Counted from the first letter of the stretch, positions 22,308 through 31,850 are shown. The stretch: 64,000 nucleotides of DNA from Hydrogenoanaerobacterium sp032017025 (GCF_032017025.1 NZ_DALZQO010000014.1:1-64000), one strand, 5' to 3'. Made by a program: numbers and translations. Notes: generated by a model from the letters alone, not told the origin.

Positions 22308-22775
22308 ATGAACGATATTAAACATATCATGGACCTGCTTGGACAAAAGAAAGAATTGTTTACAGAATACGAAAGGATAACAAACGATATGCTTACCTGC
22401 TCGGTTGAGGAGCTGGAGGCTTTCATGAGCAGACGCGGAGAGCTGATTAAAGAAATAGATGCAGTCGTCAGGCAGATAACAGAGGTTTGCGAGCAGGATG
22501 ACACCGGTTTGTATGGTCAAGCAGTTAAGAACAAATGCAGCAGAAGTGAACTGCCGGAGTATCTGGTTTGCATTTTTGATTTTGCGCAAACAATCTTTGC
22601 TGTAATGAACCGTGTGGCAAACATTGAGCCGCAAATTATGGAGCGTTTGCTGCAATGCAGAGACGAACTGGAACAGAAGATTAAAAGCACAAACAACGCA
22701 CCTAAAATTGCGAAATACCTTACTACAGTAGACCCAACCTTTGAGGCCGGAACGTTTTTAAACTCAAAAAAATAA
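22308..22775 (+). CDS. FlgN/FliT-like flagellar helical protein
   Basis: A 155-residue, all-helical protein. I start at MNDIKHIMDLLGQKKELFTE, six bases after GGAG; a longer frame back to 22170 is unlikely. It has heptad-like stretches EELEAFMSRRGELIKEIDAV and FAVMNRVANIEPQIMERLLQ, as in FlgN/FliT chaperones that hold export substrates. The gene lies directly upstream of fliD, so a chaperone role for FliD or another late substrate is plausible. Sequence identity to a named family is not clear by eye. Two other starts (22278, 22296) are possible. Confidence 0.6.
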   Translation: MNDIKHIMDLLGQKKELFTEYERITNDMLTCSVEELEAFMSRRGELIKEIDAVVRQITEVCEQDDTGLYGQAVKNKCSRSELPEYLVCIFDFAQTIFAVMNRVANIEPQIMERLLQCRDELEQKIKSTNNAPKIAKYLTTVDPTFEAGTFLNSKK

Positions 22776-22795
22776 ATAAAAATTATAAAAAACAC

Positions 22796-22822
22796 TCTAT
22801 TTTTGTCGAATCATTCCGATAA
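22796..22822 (+). promoter_or_regulatory. Putative sigma-28 promoter of fliD-fliS
   Basis: TCTATTTT (22796-22803), 11 bases, TCCGATAA (22815-22822). The -10 is 7 of 8 and the -35 is weak. Confidence 0.45.
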
Positions 22823-22894
22823 TAGTATTAGAGTATAAAATTCACAGCTTTTTTCGATAGAAGCATTTTATAGTGAAAAAGGAGGATTATAGAA

Positions 22895-25729
22895 ATGGCA
22901 ATTAATTCTTTGACGGGCTATAGCTCCACAAGCAATGGGCTTTCAGGCCTTGTCTCCGGTATGGATACTCAATCCATGGTCGATAAATTGCTTTCAGGAA
23001 CACAATCGAAAATAGATAAGCAAAACGCGGCGAGACAGCAGCTTTTGTGGAAACAGGAAATTTACCGCGATGTAATTTCCAGTATCCACAACTTTCAAAC
23101 TAATTTCTTTAGCTTCTCAAAGCCGGAAACCAACCTTCTGTCCCAAAAGTTCTTTAACAGTATGGCCGCTGCCTACAAGTCAGATGCGGTAAAAATTTCC
23201 GCCACCAATTCTGCGCAGGCGGGCAAACTTACCATAAACAGCATCAAGCAGCTTGCCTCGGCTTACAAACAGACATCTACGCACCCGGTAACCGGTGAGC
23301 TGAGCGGTACAGTTAGTACAGATAAGTTTCAAGAAATTAGAGATATGAAACGAAAAATAACCATCAATGTCGGCGATACGACGGAAAGCATTGAGTTTTC
23401 GGGGGGCAGCAATGAAGCTGTTGTAGCTGACATCAATGCAAAAATTGCAGCAAATACCGAATTGAATGGTAAAGTCACGGCTAAACTAAGCGGCGGAAAA
23501 CTGGTGCTCGAAGCAACAGATGCCAGCCAGTCGGTCAAGGTGAGCGGCTCTGCCGAAAATTTAGAAGTTCTCGGCTTGAAGGACGGGCAGTCCGGTACCG
23601 GTAGTATCAGCGGCACAATTGATCTTTCGAAGGCCGCGCCGAAAATCAAAGTAATTTTGGATGGTGTGGAAAAAACCATAGAATTAAGCGATGCGGCGGT
23701 AAAAGACAAAGATGGTAATACTCTTGTGGCAGGTACAGCCGCAGCAATAGCAGAAAACCTAAAAAACTCCATTACCAAAGCATTTGGCAACGGAATAGAC
23801 GTTAAGTACGACGGTGGGAAAATCACGCTCAGCACCACTGGCAGCAGGCAGGTGACCGTCTCCGGCGCAGGAGGCTCCGCGGGGCTTGCTGTATTGGGTC
23901 TGAAGGAAGGTCAGTCCAATAAAACCAACCTGAATATGAAGTTGGGCGATATCAATTTTGGTCAAAAACTGCAGGGCAGCACCTTTAGTTTTACCATTAA
24001 CGGAACAAAAATTGAAGCCACCAAGAACGACACACTTTCTTCGGTAATAAACCGCATCAACTCCAGCCAGGCAGGGGTAACGGTTTCTTATTCTTCTCTG
24101 CAAGATAGCTTTACCATGGAATCAAAAACAATGGGTGAGGGTGTAAAAATTGACATGGAGCAGGATGTCGGTAATCTGCTGACGGTCATGTTTGGTCAGA
24201 GTAGCAGCGGCAGTGCACTGGGCGTACCGATGAGAAACCCAAATATCCATGCAGAAAATAGCGTTAACATGCCCGCCGATTTAAAAACAGGCGAGTTCCG
24301 CCTCAATATAAATGGGCGAGATATTACCGTTAAGCTGCCGGAAAAAGAGGATGGCTCTGATTACACCGCGGAGGAGGCAGTTGCCCACATCAACGAAGAG
24401 CTCAAAAGCATAGCAGGCGTTGATAAAAATGGCAATGCAAATATTGGGCTGAGCCTAGATGCGGGCAAAGTCAGTTTAAAATCTGCTGAGGGATTTAACG
24501 TAACATTTTCTCAAGCGAATGTAGATGATGCTGCGTTTACAAAAGCACTGGGCTTTGCCGCGGGTCAAAATCAGCGTGTTACAGATACAACATCAATGAG
24601 TGATCTGGGGTTAACGTCCGGTAGCATACAAATTGGTGGAACAGCAATCAATTTGAGCAGCTATACAACTTTTGCCGATTTTAAGACTGCTTTGGATAAC
24701 GCTGCTAAGGGAGCCGGCGGCTCTGTAGTGTTCGATGAACAGACGGGCGTACTGGGCATTATGGGTACAACGTCACAGTTTACAGTGGAAGGTAACGATG
24801 ATGCTGGCAAGGCGGCGATGGAGAAACTTTTCGGCGTTGATCAAATGGTGCTTAACAGCACCGCGCTTTCCAGCCCTCTCGAAACTCAAGGTGAAAACGC
24901 AATTCTTACGGTAAACGGGCAAGAAATTGTACGTAACACCAACAGCTTTACCATTGATGGGCTAAATATTGAGCTAGTGGAGAAATTTAACGAGGCGAAA
25001 GACCCAAATCAAAAAATTGAGGTTAACACCACGCGTGATACCGAGCAAACTTATAAGGGCATTGAGAGCTTCGTCAACGAGTACAACAAACTAATCGACA
25101 AGCTCAATAAGCTCATAGATGAGGATAACGAATACAGCAAGTATCCGCCCCTCACCGCAGCCCAGAAAAAAGAAATGAGCGAAAAAGAGGTTGAGCTGTG
25201 GGAGGAGAAATCTAAAACCGGTCTTGTTCGTAAAGATTCAATTATTTCGAGCATTCTCGGTGATATGCGCATGGCGCTGTTCCAAAAGCCGGATGATGCT
25301 AAGTTTGCTCTATACGAAATCGGAATCAGCACCTCAAACAACTGGAAGGATAAGGGCAAACTGGTAATCAGTGACCCCGAGGCGCTTAAGCTTGCGCTAT
25401 CAACCGATCCATCGGAAGTAGAAAAGCTGTTTACAGATACAAACAAAGGTTTGGCGGCAACAGTCAACGACATCATGGAAAAAGCCACGAAGGCAAACAG
25501 TGGTTCACCCGGTTCTCTGGTATCGCTTGCAGGTATCAAGGGGGCGACGCTTGATAAAAACAGCTCGTTGGATAAACAGCTGAAAGACATCGATGATAAA
25601 ATTGCAAACCTGAAAAGAACTTATGAAACCGAGAAAACAAGATATTGGAAGCAGTTTAATGCAATGGAACAAATGATTTCTAATATGAACCAGCAGAGCT
25701 CATGGCTTATGCAACAGTTTGCTTCCTAA
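22895..25729 (+). CDS. fliD: Flagellar cap protein FliD, extended form
   Basis: FliD caps the filament tip and guides flagellin folding. AAAGGAGG precedes the ATG. At 944 residues it is roughly twice the common length (about 450-550). The N-terminal domain (FSGLVSGMDTQSMV-type, here LSGLVSGMDTQSMVDKLL) and the C-terminal domain (LVRKDSIISSILGDMRMALF, then a coiled coil ending QSSWLMQQFAS) are normal. The extra length is a middle with related Flagellin_IN-like beta modules, around 158-236 and 251-345, each ending in VLGLK(D/E)GQS, plus further modules to about 690. The expansion is probably surface-exposed. Confidence 0.93.
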   Translation: MAINSLTGYSSTSNGLSGLVSGMDTQSMVDKLLSGTQSKIDKQNAARQQLLWKQEIYRDVISSIHNFQTNFFSFSKPETNLLSQKFFNSMAAAYKSDAVKISATNSAQAGKLTINSIKQLASAYKQTSTHPVTGELSGTVSTDKFQEIRDMKRKITINVGDTTESIEFSGGSNEAVVADINAKIAANTELNGKVTAKLSGGKLVLEATDASQSVKVSGSAENLEVLGLKDGQSGTGSISGTIDLSKAAPKIKVILDGVEKTIELSDAAVKDKDGNTLVAGTAAAIAENLKNSITKAFGNGIDVKYDGGKITLSTTGSRQVTVSGAGGSAGLAVLGLKEGQSNKTNLNMKLGDINFGQKLQGSTFSFTINGTKIEATKNDTLSSVINRINSSQAGVTVSYSSLQDSFTMESKTMGEGVKIDMEQDVGNLLTVMFGQSSSGSALGVPMRNPNIHAENSVNMPADLKTGEFRLNINGRDITVKLPEKEDGSDYTAEEAVAHINEELKSIAGVDKNGNANIGLSLDAGKVSLKSAEGFNVTFSQANVDDAAFTKALGFAAGQNQRVTDTTSMSDLGLTSGSIQIGGTAINLSSYTTFADFKTALDNAAKGAGGSVVFDEQTGVLGIMGTTSQFTVEGNDDAGKAAMEKLFGVDQMVLNSTALSSPLETQGENAILTVNGQEIVRNTNSFTIDGLNIELVEKFNEAKDPNQKIEVNTTRDTEQTYKGIESFVNEYNKLIDKLNKLIDEDNEYSKYPPLTAAQKKEMSEKEVELWEEKSKTGLVRKDSIISSILGDMRMALFQKPDDAKFALYEIGISTSNNWKDKGKLVISDPEALKLALSTDPSEVEKLFTDTNKGLAATVNDIMEKATKANSGSPGSLVSLAGIKGATLDKNSSLDKQLKDIDDKIANLKRTYETEKTRYWKQFNAMEQMISNMNQQSSWLMQQFAS

Positions 25730-25748
25730 AACGAGGTGAAGATTTTTT

Positions 25749-26123
25749 ATGGTAAATCCTTATGAAAAATACAAAGAACAGTCGATTATGACTATGACGC
25801 AAGGCGAAATGGTAGTGCGGCTGTACGAAGAGGTTATCAACCAGCTGAGCAGGGCGATTATTTGTATTGGTGAAAAGGATATTGAGGGCAGCAACATCTC
25901 TTTGCAAAAATCCCAAAGAATCATCAATTATCTGAAATCGACATTGAATTACAATTACGAAGTTTCGGGTAATCTTTCAAACCTGTACGATTTCTTCAAC
26001 GAACAGATTATCAAAAGTAACATTAAAAAAGATGTTCAGCCAATTGACCAAATTCTTCCCTTAATTTCTGAATTAAAAGATACCTTCGCACAGGGCGAAA
26101 GGCTTTCGCGTATGCAGCAATAA
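25749..26123 (+). CDS. fliS: Flagellin chaperone FliS
   Basis: FliS binds the flagellin C-terminus and prevents premature polymerisation. The 124-residue four-helix protein begins MVNPYEKYKEQSIMTMTQGE and has MVVRLYEEVINQLSRAI, matching FliS. NYNYEVSGNLSNLYDFFNEQ is the conserved third helix region. It follows fliD by 19 bases with ACGAGGTGAAG as binding site, the standard fliD-fliS order. A strong terminator closes the unit. Confidence 0.95.
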   Translation: MVNPYEKYKEQSIMTMTQGEMVVRLYEEVINQLSRAIICIGEKDIEGSNISLQKSQRIINYLKSTLNYNYEVSGNLSNLYDFFNEQIIKSNIKKDVQPIDQILPLISELKDTFAQGERLSRMQQ

Positions 26124-26148
26124 GCTGTGTAAAGATTAATTGCCTATC

Positions 26149-26178
26149 AAAAAAGTTCTGCTGATGCAGAACTTTTTT
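26149..26178 (+). terminator. Terminator after fliS
   Basis: AAAAAAGTTCTGC-TGAT-GCAGAACTTTTTT: a perfect 13-bp stem with a T-run. It separates fliD-fliS from the cadherin/sortase unit. Confidence 0.93.
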
Positions 26179-26187
26179 GTATTTTCA

Positions 26188-26214
26188 TTAATTTTTGTAG
26201 GAATGTGTCGATAA
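26188..26214 (+). promoter_or_regulatory. Putative sigma-28 promoter of the cadherin/sortase unit
   Basis: TTAATTTT (26188-26195), exactly 11 bases, GTCGATAA (26207-26214). The -35 is identical to that of the chemoreceptor gene and the -10 is 7 of 8. It starts 10 bases after the fliS terminator and about 75 bases before the gene. Confidence 0.65.
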
Positions 26215-26266
26215 AAGGATTGAAGATAATTATAAAAATCCGAAAAGAATTCGGGGAGGATAGATT

Positions 26267-29200
26267 ATGAAACGATATTTAGCTTTCTTCTTGGCACTGG
26301 TTTTGCTGTTTACCGTTCCCGAAGCAGCTTTTGTTACAATGGCAGCCCCTGCTTCGGCGGTGCCCGAGGTGAAGTTTGTGGGCAGCGAATCTGCTACTGC
26401 CGCCGACGTAATCGAGGGTAACGGGGCCGAGGTGTCTATCGGCACGTCTACTCAATATACCCTTGGCTCACCACCGTTTATCATTCAAGGCATGGGCGGT
26501 ACGGCAGCGGCAGAGAACATTACTTACAACAACGCTACCAAAAGCTTTAGCACAAAAGAGGGAGCGGCAGGCACAAAACCCGAGGGCATGGAAAGGATGG
26601 AATCATATTCCATAACAGCAAACTTCTTTGCCATTACTGCGACGGGTACCGCCTTGGAAAGCTGGAACGATGGAGCCATGGCGGTTGATGTAACAAGCGA
26701 AAGCCGTATGGCGATTTTGGAAAAGAGTAGTATTAAAATTAAGGCAGATAGCGATGAAAAAGAAGGCAATGTAAGGTTTTCAGTCGTAGGCACCCCTACC
26801 GGTGCTTTTTCGCGGTATAAAGATGGTGCAACGATTTCAGGCCAAAGGGCAACAGGCGGCAAAGACCCCAGGCCGCTGGAGGTGAACTTTTGGGACGGCA
26901 GCAGTGAAGGGCAAAAAACCGACATCAAGCTGCTGGTTTACACCAAGCAAGGCACTATCATACCCGACAGCGTTCCCGAGAAAAAAGAATATAAAGTAAC
27001 CGCAGGAACCACCTACGAAATTGTGTTCAGCACTGCACCCTCTAGCCCCATGATTATGCGTGTATGGAGTGCAAAAGCTGCCGCATCGCAGCTTGCTAAA
27101 GCAGTGGTAAACGATGTAACAAAAAGCAAGTACGTGATCCTCACCAATAAAAGTGATGATTACAACTGGATTACCACTGAGTTTAAGTTGGCAACCGAGG
27201 TACCGTACTTCGGTGCAAAGTTTGATATCGATTGGGTGTGGGAGTGGGATCAGAATGACCCGTATGGTTCTGCGGCCATCGAAAAAATTGATAACGACGG
27301 CAGTACCGATGACCAAAATAAAACCATAAAAACAACAAGAGCAAAAGTACATAAGCAGGAATCTGACGTAAAAGGCATACTAAAAGCAAAGATCACTTGC
27401 CTGATTGATGGAAAGCCCGTTGCGGACAGTGTAACAGAGGCAGAGGTTCCTATCACTGTAAAGGGTAAGGGGCGGCCTGCCTACATCAAGCTGCTGACCC
27501 AGCAGGTGGGCGGCAAAGACCCAACTAACATTGCTCCCACAGAAGGGGCATCGAATAAAATTGAAAACATCCCCAAAAACATGGATGTTTACGATAACTC
27601 GGTGACCGGTGCAACGGAAACAACCAACCTGCCTTACCGCTTTTATTCCACCATGTATATGGGCGAGAAAAATGCGGCGGCAGAATATGTTATCATTCAC
27701 GCGGATGACCCCAACGTTCTGAAAATTTTTATGGATGGACAGCCCGCTGCCTATGCCTACAATACAAAGGTGAACAACCCCAACCCTAAAGGCGTTGGCA
27801 GTATAGACCTTGAATTTGTAGCAGCGAAAGAGGGCAGTACCCGTATTTTCTTTGATTTTTATTGCAAAGGCAACGGCGGACGTATTGAGAAATACCAAAC
27901 CATTGAAACTCCCATCATTTCGGTGCAGGACACTACTCCGCGTAAGGACGCTACGCTTGCATCTCTGACACTGCGTCGAAACAATGACAAGTTGTTTGGG
28001 CTGATTGCGGGTGAGGAGTATGATTACGGCTTTAAGCCCGAAACCACACAGTATAAGTTTGAGGTACCCTTTCGTGATACAGCTAAAATTACACTGGTGC
28101 CTGTATTGAATGATAAAAAGGCAAAGAAAACAATAGAAGTTGAGATTGTGGCTGTTGATGGCACAAAGCAAACATCAGAAGTGGAAAGCGGCAAGCCAAT
28201 CACGGTGAACCTGCCCGACGAGGGTGATACCGCAACGGTGCGCATTACGACCACTGCTCAAAACCCTTCGATTAAAATGATCTACAAGCTGGAAATTACA
28301 AGGGCATATAAAAGTATAGACTCTACGCTCAAGGATCTGAAAATCTCGAACAGCAAGGACACCGCGCAGAAAAACTTACTGACGGGCTTTAAAGGCAGCC
28401 AGACAAGCTATGAGCTTTCCGTACCATACAGTGTGAAGCAGGTGCGGGTACAAGCCACCCCCAACTTTATTGAGGCAAAGGCTGAAATTATAAGCCCCGA
28501 ACCAAAAAAGCAGAACATACTGAGCAGCACAGCCGATTTAATAGACCTTGGCTACGGTGAGGGCGTCAACCCTACAGACATTAAGGTTAAGGTAACGGCT
28601 GAAAACGAAGCTTATGCAACCGAGTACTCAGTTGCCGTGCGCCGGCTTGATCCAAGTACAATTGCTACGCTCGATAGTCTCATCATCACCGATAATGCGG
28701 AAAACCCCATCACCTTTACCCCAAAGTTTAATAAAGATACCTTGGTGTATGAGATGCAAATCCCTTATGCAGTAGACTCAATTAAGGTGAAGGCAAAGCC
28801 GACTGACGCTAATGTCAGCTCCATCAAGGTGCGTGATGTTTACAAGAGCGATGATGAAACCAAACAGTGGGTTGATCTGAAATCCGATGTGCTTTCGGCA
28901 AAAATCCTCGTAGACAGCACTACGGACGAAAAGCCTGTGTTCAATATTCCCATCAAGGTTACTGCGGAAGATGAGAAAACTGAAGTAATCTACGAGCTGG
29001 AAATTACCAGAGAAAAACCCAGTGACGAAGCGTCGCTTACCTCGCTGGATATCGTAGACCAGAACAAAAAGGTTATTGAATACGATTTCTACCCCGATAC
29101 CATGCAATACACCATTCCGGTTGCATACGAATCGGAAAGTGTCATGTTTACCCCAAAGGCGGCTTTTTACGCACCGTACGAAATTACAATCAACGGCAAA

Positions 29201-30613
29201 AAAATTAAGAACGGGCAGCAAAGCTATGCGTTTAAACTAGGTAAGCACCCGGAGGTTACCAGGTTTGAAGTTAAGGTTACCGCTGAGGACAAGACCACAA
29301 TCAAAACCTACGTGATAGAAATTGCAAGAGCGAAACCCAGTGCAGATAATCTTCTCAAAAGCCTGTCGATTACGGGGCTCAAGGAGTTTAAGCCGATCTT
29401 CGTTCCCAGTAAGCAGAGCTATAAAGGAATCATCGCAGATGGCGGAAAATCGGTTGTCGTAACCGCTACTGCCAACCACCCGTATGCCATTATCAAGATT
29501 AACGGTAAAAAGGCCGAGAGCGGAAAACCGTTTGACGCCATTGATGTGGTTGAAGTGGACAGCACAATAAACATTGAGGTTATTGCGCAAAACGGCACGG
29601 ACAAGCGCAGCTACGACGTCAAGCTGACGAACGAGAACCTGATTGATAAGAGCAGCAATGCCGATTTGAGAAGCCTTGAAGTAAAAGATGGATATATGTC
29701 ACCGGAATTTAAGCCGTCTATCTCCACCTATGAGGTTTCGGTTAAAGATGAAACCTCGTTTGTTGACATTATTCCGAGCGCAGCAGACAGATTGGCAAAG
29801 GTGCGGGTGCTTTCGGGTACGAAAGAAATCGGCGATGAGTACGGAGATTATTCTGAGGCGATTACAAACGGTGAGAACAATTTCACAGTGGAAGTCACTT
29901 CGCCCGATAAAACCACAGTAAAAAAATATTACATTAATGTTTTTCGCGGAGATGAGGAAAAGCAGGGCTTGCTAAAACCGATTACTCCGGATATAATTGA
30001 TTTCAAAGGTTCCGACAATATTGTGGTAGATATTTCAAAATATGCCATGGTATCCGCAGATGTGTTTAACGAACTGAAAAAGTACCCGAACAAGGTCATT
30101 ACCTTTGTGGGCAACGATTATTCCCTCCAGTTTAAAGCACGAGATATCAAAAAAATAATCCCGCATGAAAAGGTGTACGATTTCTCAATGTTGTTCACTT
30201 CGCCCGATGAGGAAGCGATCTATGATTTGATGAGGGAGAAATCGGCAAACGACAAGCTGGAGCCGGTGATGATCTACTTTAAGCATCATGGTGAGCTGCC
30301 TGCGCCGACGACCTTTACCCTAAGCCTTGGGCAGAAGTACAAGAACAAAAAGCTGTATTGGCACTACTACAATAAAGAACGCGACAGAATCGACTATTAT
30401 GGCTATTTCAACACCAATTCTAAAGGTACGTTTGCCATAAAACTGGACCATTTTTCGACTTATTTTATTACAATTAAAATTGTAGTTGGCTCCGAAGACA
30501 AGAGTGGGGCAAACGGTGCTATGGGCGGAGGCAATTTAGGCCTTGTCGACCGTGTGAATCCCGATACCGGTGAGATGCATAGGCGGTACGGGATAGGGGG
30601 AGATAAGCCATGA
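26267..30613 (+). CDS. Secreted cadherin-like beta-sandwich repeat protein
   Basis: A 1448-residue exported protein. A signal peptide spans about 1-35 (MKRYLAFFLALVLLFTVPEA, ending near APASA). Residues 40-550 are an unassigned beta-rich region. Six copies of the cadherin-like beta-sandwich domain start near 558, 684, 799, 920, 1025 and 1130. Each opens with L-x-SL-x-(I/V) and ends VxVTAE...YxIxIxR. A C-terminal beta domain follows (about 1230-1405), then a Gly-rich tail with NPDTG at 1431-1435, 13 residues from the end. No membrane anchor follows it. The gene overlaps the sortase start (ATGA). It is probably a surface protein handled by that sortase. Function unknown. Confidence 0.82.
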   Translation: MKRYLAFFLALVLLFTVPEAAFVTMAAPASAVPEVKFVGSESATAADVIEGNGAEVSIGTSTQYTLGSPPFIIQGMGGTAAAENITYNNATKSFSTKEGAAGTKPEGMERMESYSITANFFAITATGTALESWNDGAMAVDVTSESRMAILEKSSIKIKADSDEKEGNVRFSVVGTPTGAFSRYKDGATISGQRATGGKDPRPLEVNFWDGSSEGQKTDIKLLVYTKQGTIIPDSVPEKKEYKVTAGTTYEIVFSTAPSSPMIMRVWSAKAAASQLAKAVVNDVTKSKYVILTNKSDDYNWITTEFKLATEVPYFGAKFDIDWVWEWDQNDPYGSAAIEKIDNDGSTDDQNKTIKTTRAKVHKQESDVKGILKAKITCLIDGKPVADSVTEAEVPITVKGKGRPAYIKLLTQQVGGKDPTNIAPTEGASNKIENIPKNMDVYDNSVTGATETTNLPYRFYSTMYMGEKNAAAEYVIIHADDPNVLKIFMDGQPAAYAYNTKVNNPNPKGVGSIDLEFVAAKEGSTRIFFDFYCKGNGGRIEKYQTIETPIISVQDTTPRKDATLASLTLRRNNDKLFGLIAGEEYDYGFKPETTQYKFEVPFRDTAKITLVPVLNDKKAKKTIEVEIVAVDGTKQTSEVESGKPITVNLPDEGDTATVRITTTAQNPSIKMIYKLEITRAYKSIDSTLKDLKISNSKDTAQKNLLTGFKGSQTSYELSVPYSVKQVRVQATPNFIEAKAEIISPEPKKQNILSSTADLIDLGYGEGVNPTDIKVKVTAENEAYATEYSVAVRRLDPSTIATLDSLIITDNAENPITFTPKFNKDTLVYEMQIPYAVDSIKVKAKPTDANVSSIKVRDVYKSDDETKQWVDLKSDVLSAKILVDSTTDEKPVFNIPIKVTAEDEKTEVIYELEITREKPSDEASLTSLDIVDQNKKVIEYDFYPDTMQYTIPVAYESESVMFTPKAAFYAPYEITINGKKIKNGQQSYAFKLGKHPEVTRFEVKVTAEDKTTIKTYVIEIARAKPSADNLLKSLSITGLKEFKPIFVPSKQSYKGIIADGGKSVVVTATANHPYAIIKINGKKAESGKPFDAIDVVEVDSTINIEVIAQNGTDKRSYDVKLTNENLIDKSSNADLRSLEVKDGYMSPEFKPSISTYEVSVKDETSFVDIIPSAADRLAKVRVLSGTKEIGDEYGDYSEAITNGENNFTVEVTSPDKTTVKKYYINVFRGDEEKQGLLKPITPDIIDFKGSDNIVVDISKYAMVSADVFNELKKYPNKVITFVGNDYSLQFKARDIKKIIPHEKVYDFSMLFTSPDEEAIYDLMREKSANDKLEPVMIYFKHHGELPAPTTFTLSLGQKYKNKKLYWHYYNKERDRIDYYGYFNTNSKGTFAIKLDHFSTYFITIKIVVGSEDKSGANGAMGGGNLGLVDRVNPDTGEMHRRYGIGGDKP

Positions 30614-31458
30614 GAAAAGTATTGGTTTCGATTCTGGTTGTAGTAGTTGTTGCTGGTCTGGCGGTGGGGGGGTACCTTTTGATGGGCAACCTCCCGACAT
30701 CTGCCGAACAGCCTGCCGAGCCGGCAAGTGTTGTGTTTGCAGACGTGCGTGGGCCGATGCTGCCAACCGGCTCTCAGGCAGACACCAGCTTTTATGAGGT
30801 CACGCTCGCTCTGCAGCATGCTACCAGCCAAAACGAGGACACGGTTGGCTGGCTCCAGATTCCCAACACCGACATTAACAACAGTGTTCTGCAATCAAAC
30901 AACAACATGTATTATCTGCGGCGGAATGAGAAAAAAGAAGATGACATCTACGGATGCTATTTCACAGATTATGCATCTGAATTTGAAAGCAGAGATGCGC
31001 TTTCCGCCAATACCGTTATTTATGGGCACAGTGACCTGAAGGATAACCCCGAAGGTCCCCGTTTTTCACAGCTTTTTCGTTTTACACAAAAGGAATTCGC
31101 GGAAAAGAACCGCACGGTTTATTTTTCGATTGACGGTGAGCAGATGCAATGGCAGATTTTTGCAGCATTCTACACCGACCTGGACTTTAATTACATTACC
31201 CCCGATATGGATAGCGGCGCTTTAATTGCGATGGCCAACGAGGCAAAGGTGCGGTCTCTTTACGATTATGGTGTTTCTGTCTATCCCAATGATAAGGTAC
31301 TTACCCTTTCTACCTGCAGCGTCAAATACGGCGACCGACGAGACCAGCGCTTTGTTCTTATGGCAAAGCTGCTGCCTGCCGATGGTGCACCTGAGCAAGC
31401 AGTAGAACTAAAAGAAAATCCAAGCCCGAAGCAGCCTGTGTTTGCTTCGGCCACATAA
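30610..31458 (+). CDS. Class B sortase
   Basis: A membrane-anchored cysteine transpeptidase that links surface proteins to the wall. The 282-residue product has an N-terminal membrane span at 4-24 and an extracellular linker. WLQIPNTDINNSVLQS near 81-96 is typical of class B. The catalytic residues are His140 (TVIYGH), Cys236 (LTLSTC) and Arg247 (DQRFVLMAKL). The ATG overlaps the stop of the cadherin-like gene, implying coupled translation and a dedicated substrate. flgB starts 15 bases downstream, so the sortase mRNA probably continues into rod genes. No other sortase or pilin is in the window. Confidence 0.9.
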   Translation: MRKVLVSILVVVVVAGLAVGGYLLMGNLPTSAEQPAEPASVVFADVRGPMLPTGSQADTSFYEVTLALQHATSQNEDTVGWLQIPNTDINNSVLQSNNNMYYLRRNEKKEDDIYGCYFTDYASEFESRDALSANTVIYGHSDLKDNPEGPRFSQLFRFTQKEFAEKNRTVYFSIDGEQMQWQIFAAFYTDLDFNYITPDMDSGALIAMANEAKVRSLYDYGVSVYPNDKVLTLSTCSVKYGDRRDQRFVLMAKLLPADGAPEQAVELKENPSPKQPVFASAT

Positions 31459-31472
31459 AGGAGGAAGGTCAA

Positions 31473-31838
31473 TTGCTGTACAACAATATGGAGTTTAAAG
31501 CAATGCAAAGCAGTCTGGACGCTCTTTGGATGAAGCAGAGGGTCATCAGCGATAACATTGCAAACTATGAAACCCCGGGCTATAAGGCCAAGGCTGTAAC
31601 ATTCCAAAATGTTCTCAGCGACGCCGTTAAGTCACAAAGCGGAAAGAACGAATACCATTTTCAGGCGACCGTTTCAACCGATACCACAACATCTGTGCGC
31701 CCGGATGGTAATAACGTCAATATGGAAAAAGAAACAATTGAACTGTGGAAGAGCTATGCGCAATATTCTTATCTCACACAGAAAATCAGCGGGCAGTTCA
31801 GTAACATTCGTTATGTGCTCAATCAGGCAATGAAATAA
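31473..31838 (+). CDS. flgB: Flagellar basal-body rod protein FlgB
   Basis: A proximal rod subunit of the flagellar axis. TTG start after AGGAGGAAGGTCAA; 121 residues. MLYNNMEFKAMQSSLDALWM and VISDNIANYETPGYKAKAV form the N-terminal rod signature, and the C-terminal helix (LTQKISGQFSNIRYVLNQAM) is typical. It follows the sortase by 15 bases and precedes flgC, but is separated from fliE by a terminator, a promoter and a riboswitch. In most Firmicutes flgB-flgC-fliE are contiguous. Confidence 0.95.
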   Translation: MLYNNMEFKAMQSSLDALWMKQRVISDNIANYETPGYKAKAVTFQNVLSDAVKSQSGKNEYHFQATVSTDTTTSVRPDGNNVNMEKETIELWKSYAQYSYLTQKISGQFSNIRYVLNQAMK

Positions 31839-31850
31839 GGAGTGAAAGCA

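Noticed and set aside
26524..30114. Several long antisense frames across the cadherin-like gene
   Set aside because: They lack binding sites, and their coding bias is the mirror of the sense gene, which has clear repeats and a signal peptide.
30757..30774. LPTGS in the sortase linker as a sorting signal
   Set aside because: It lacks the x in LPxTG, sits near the N-terminus, and belongs to the enzyme itself rather than a C-terminal signal.
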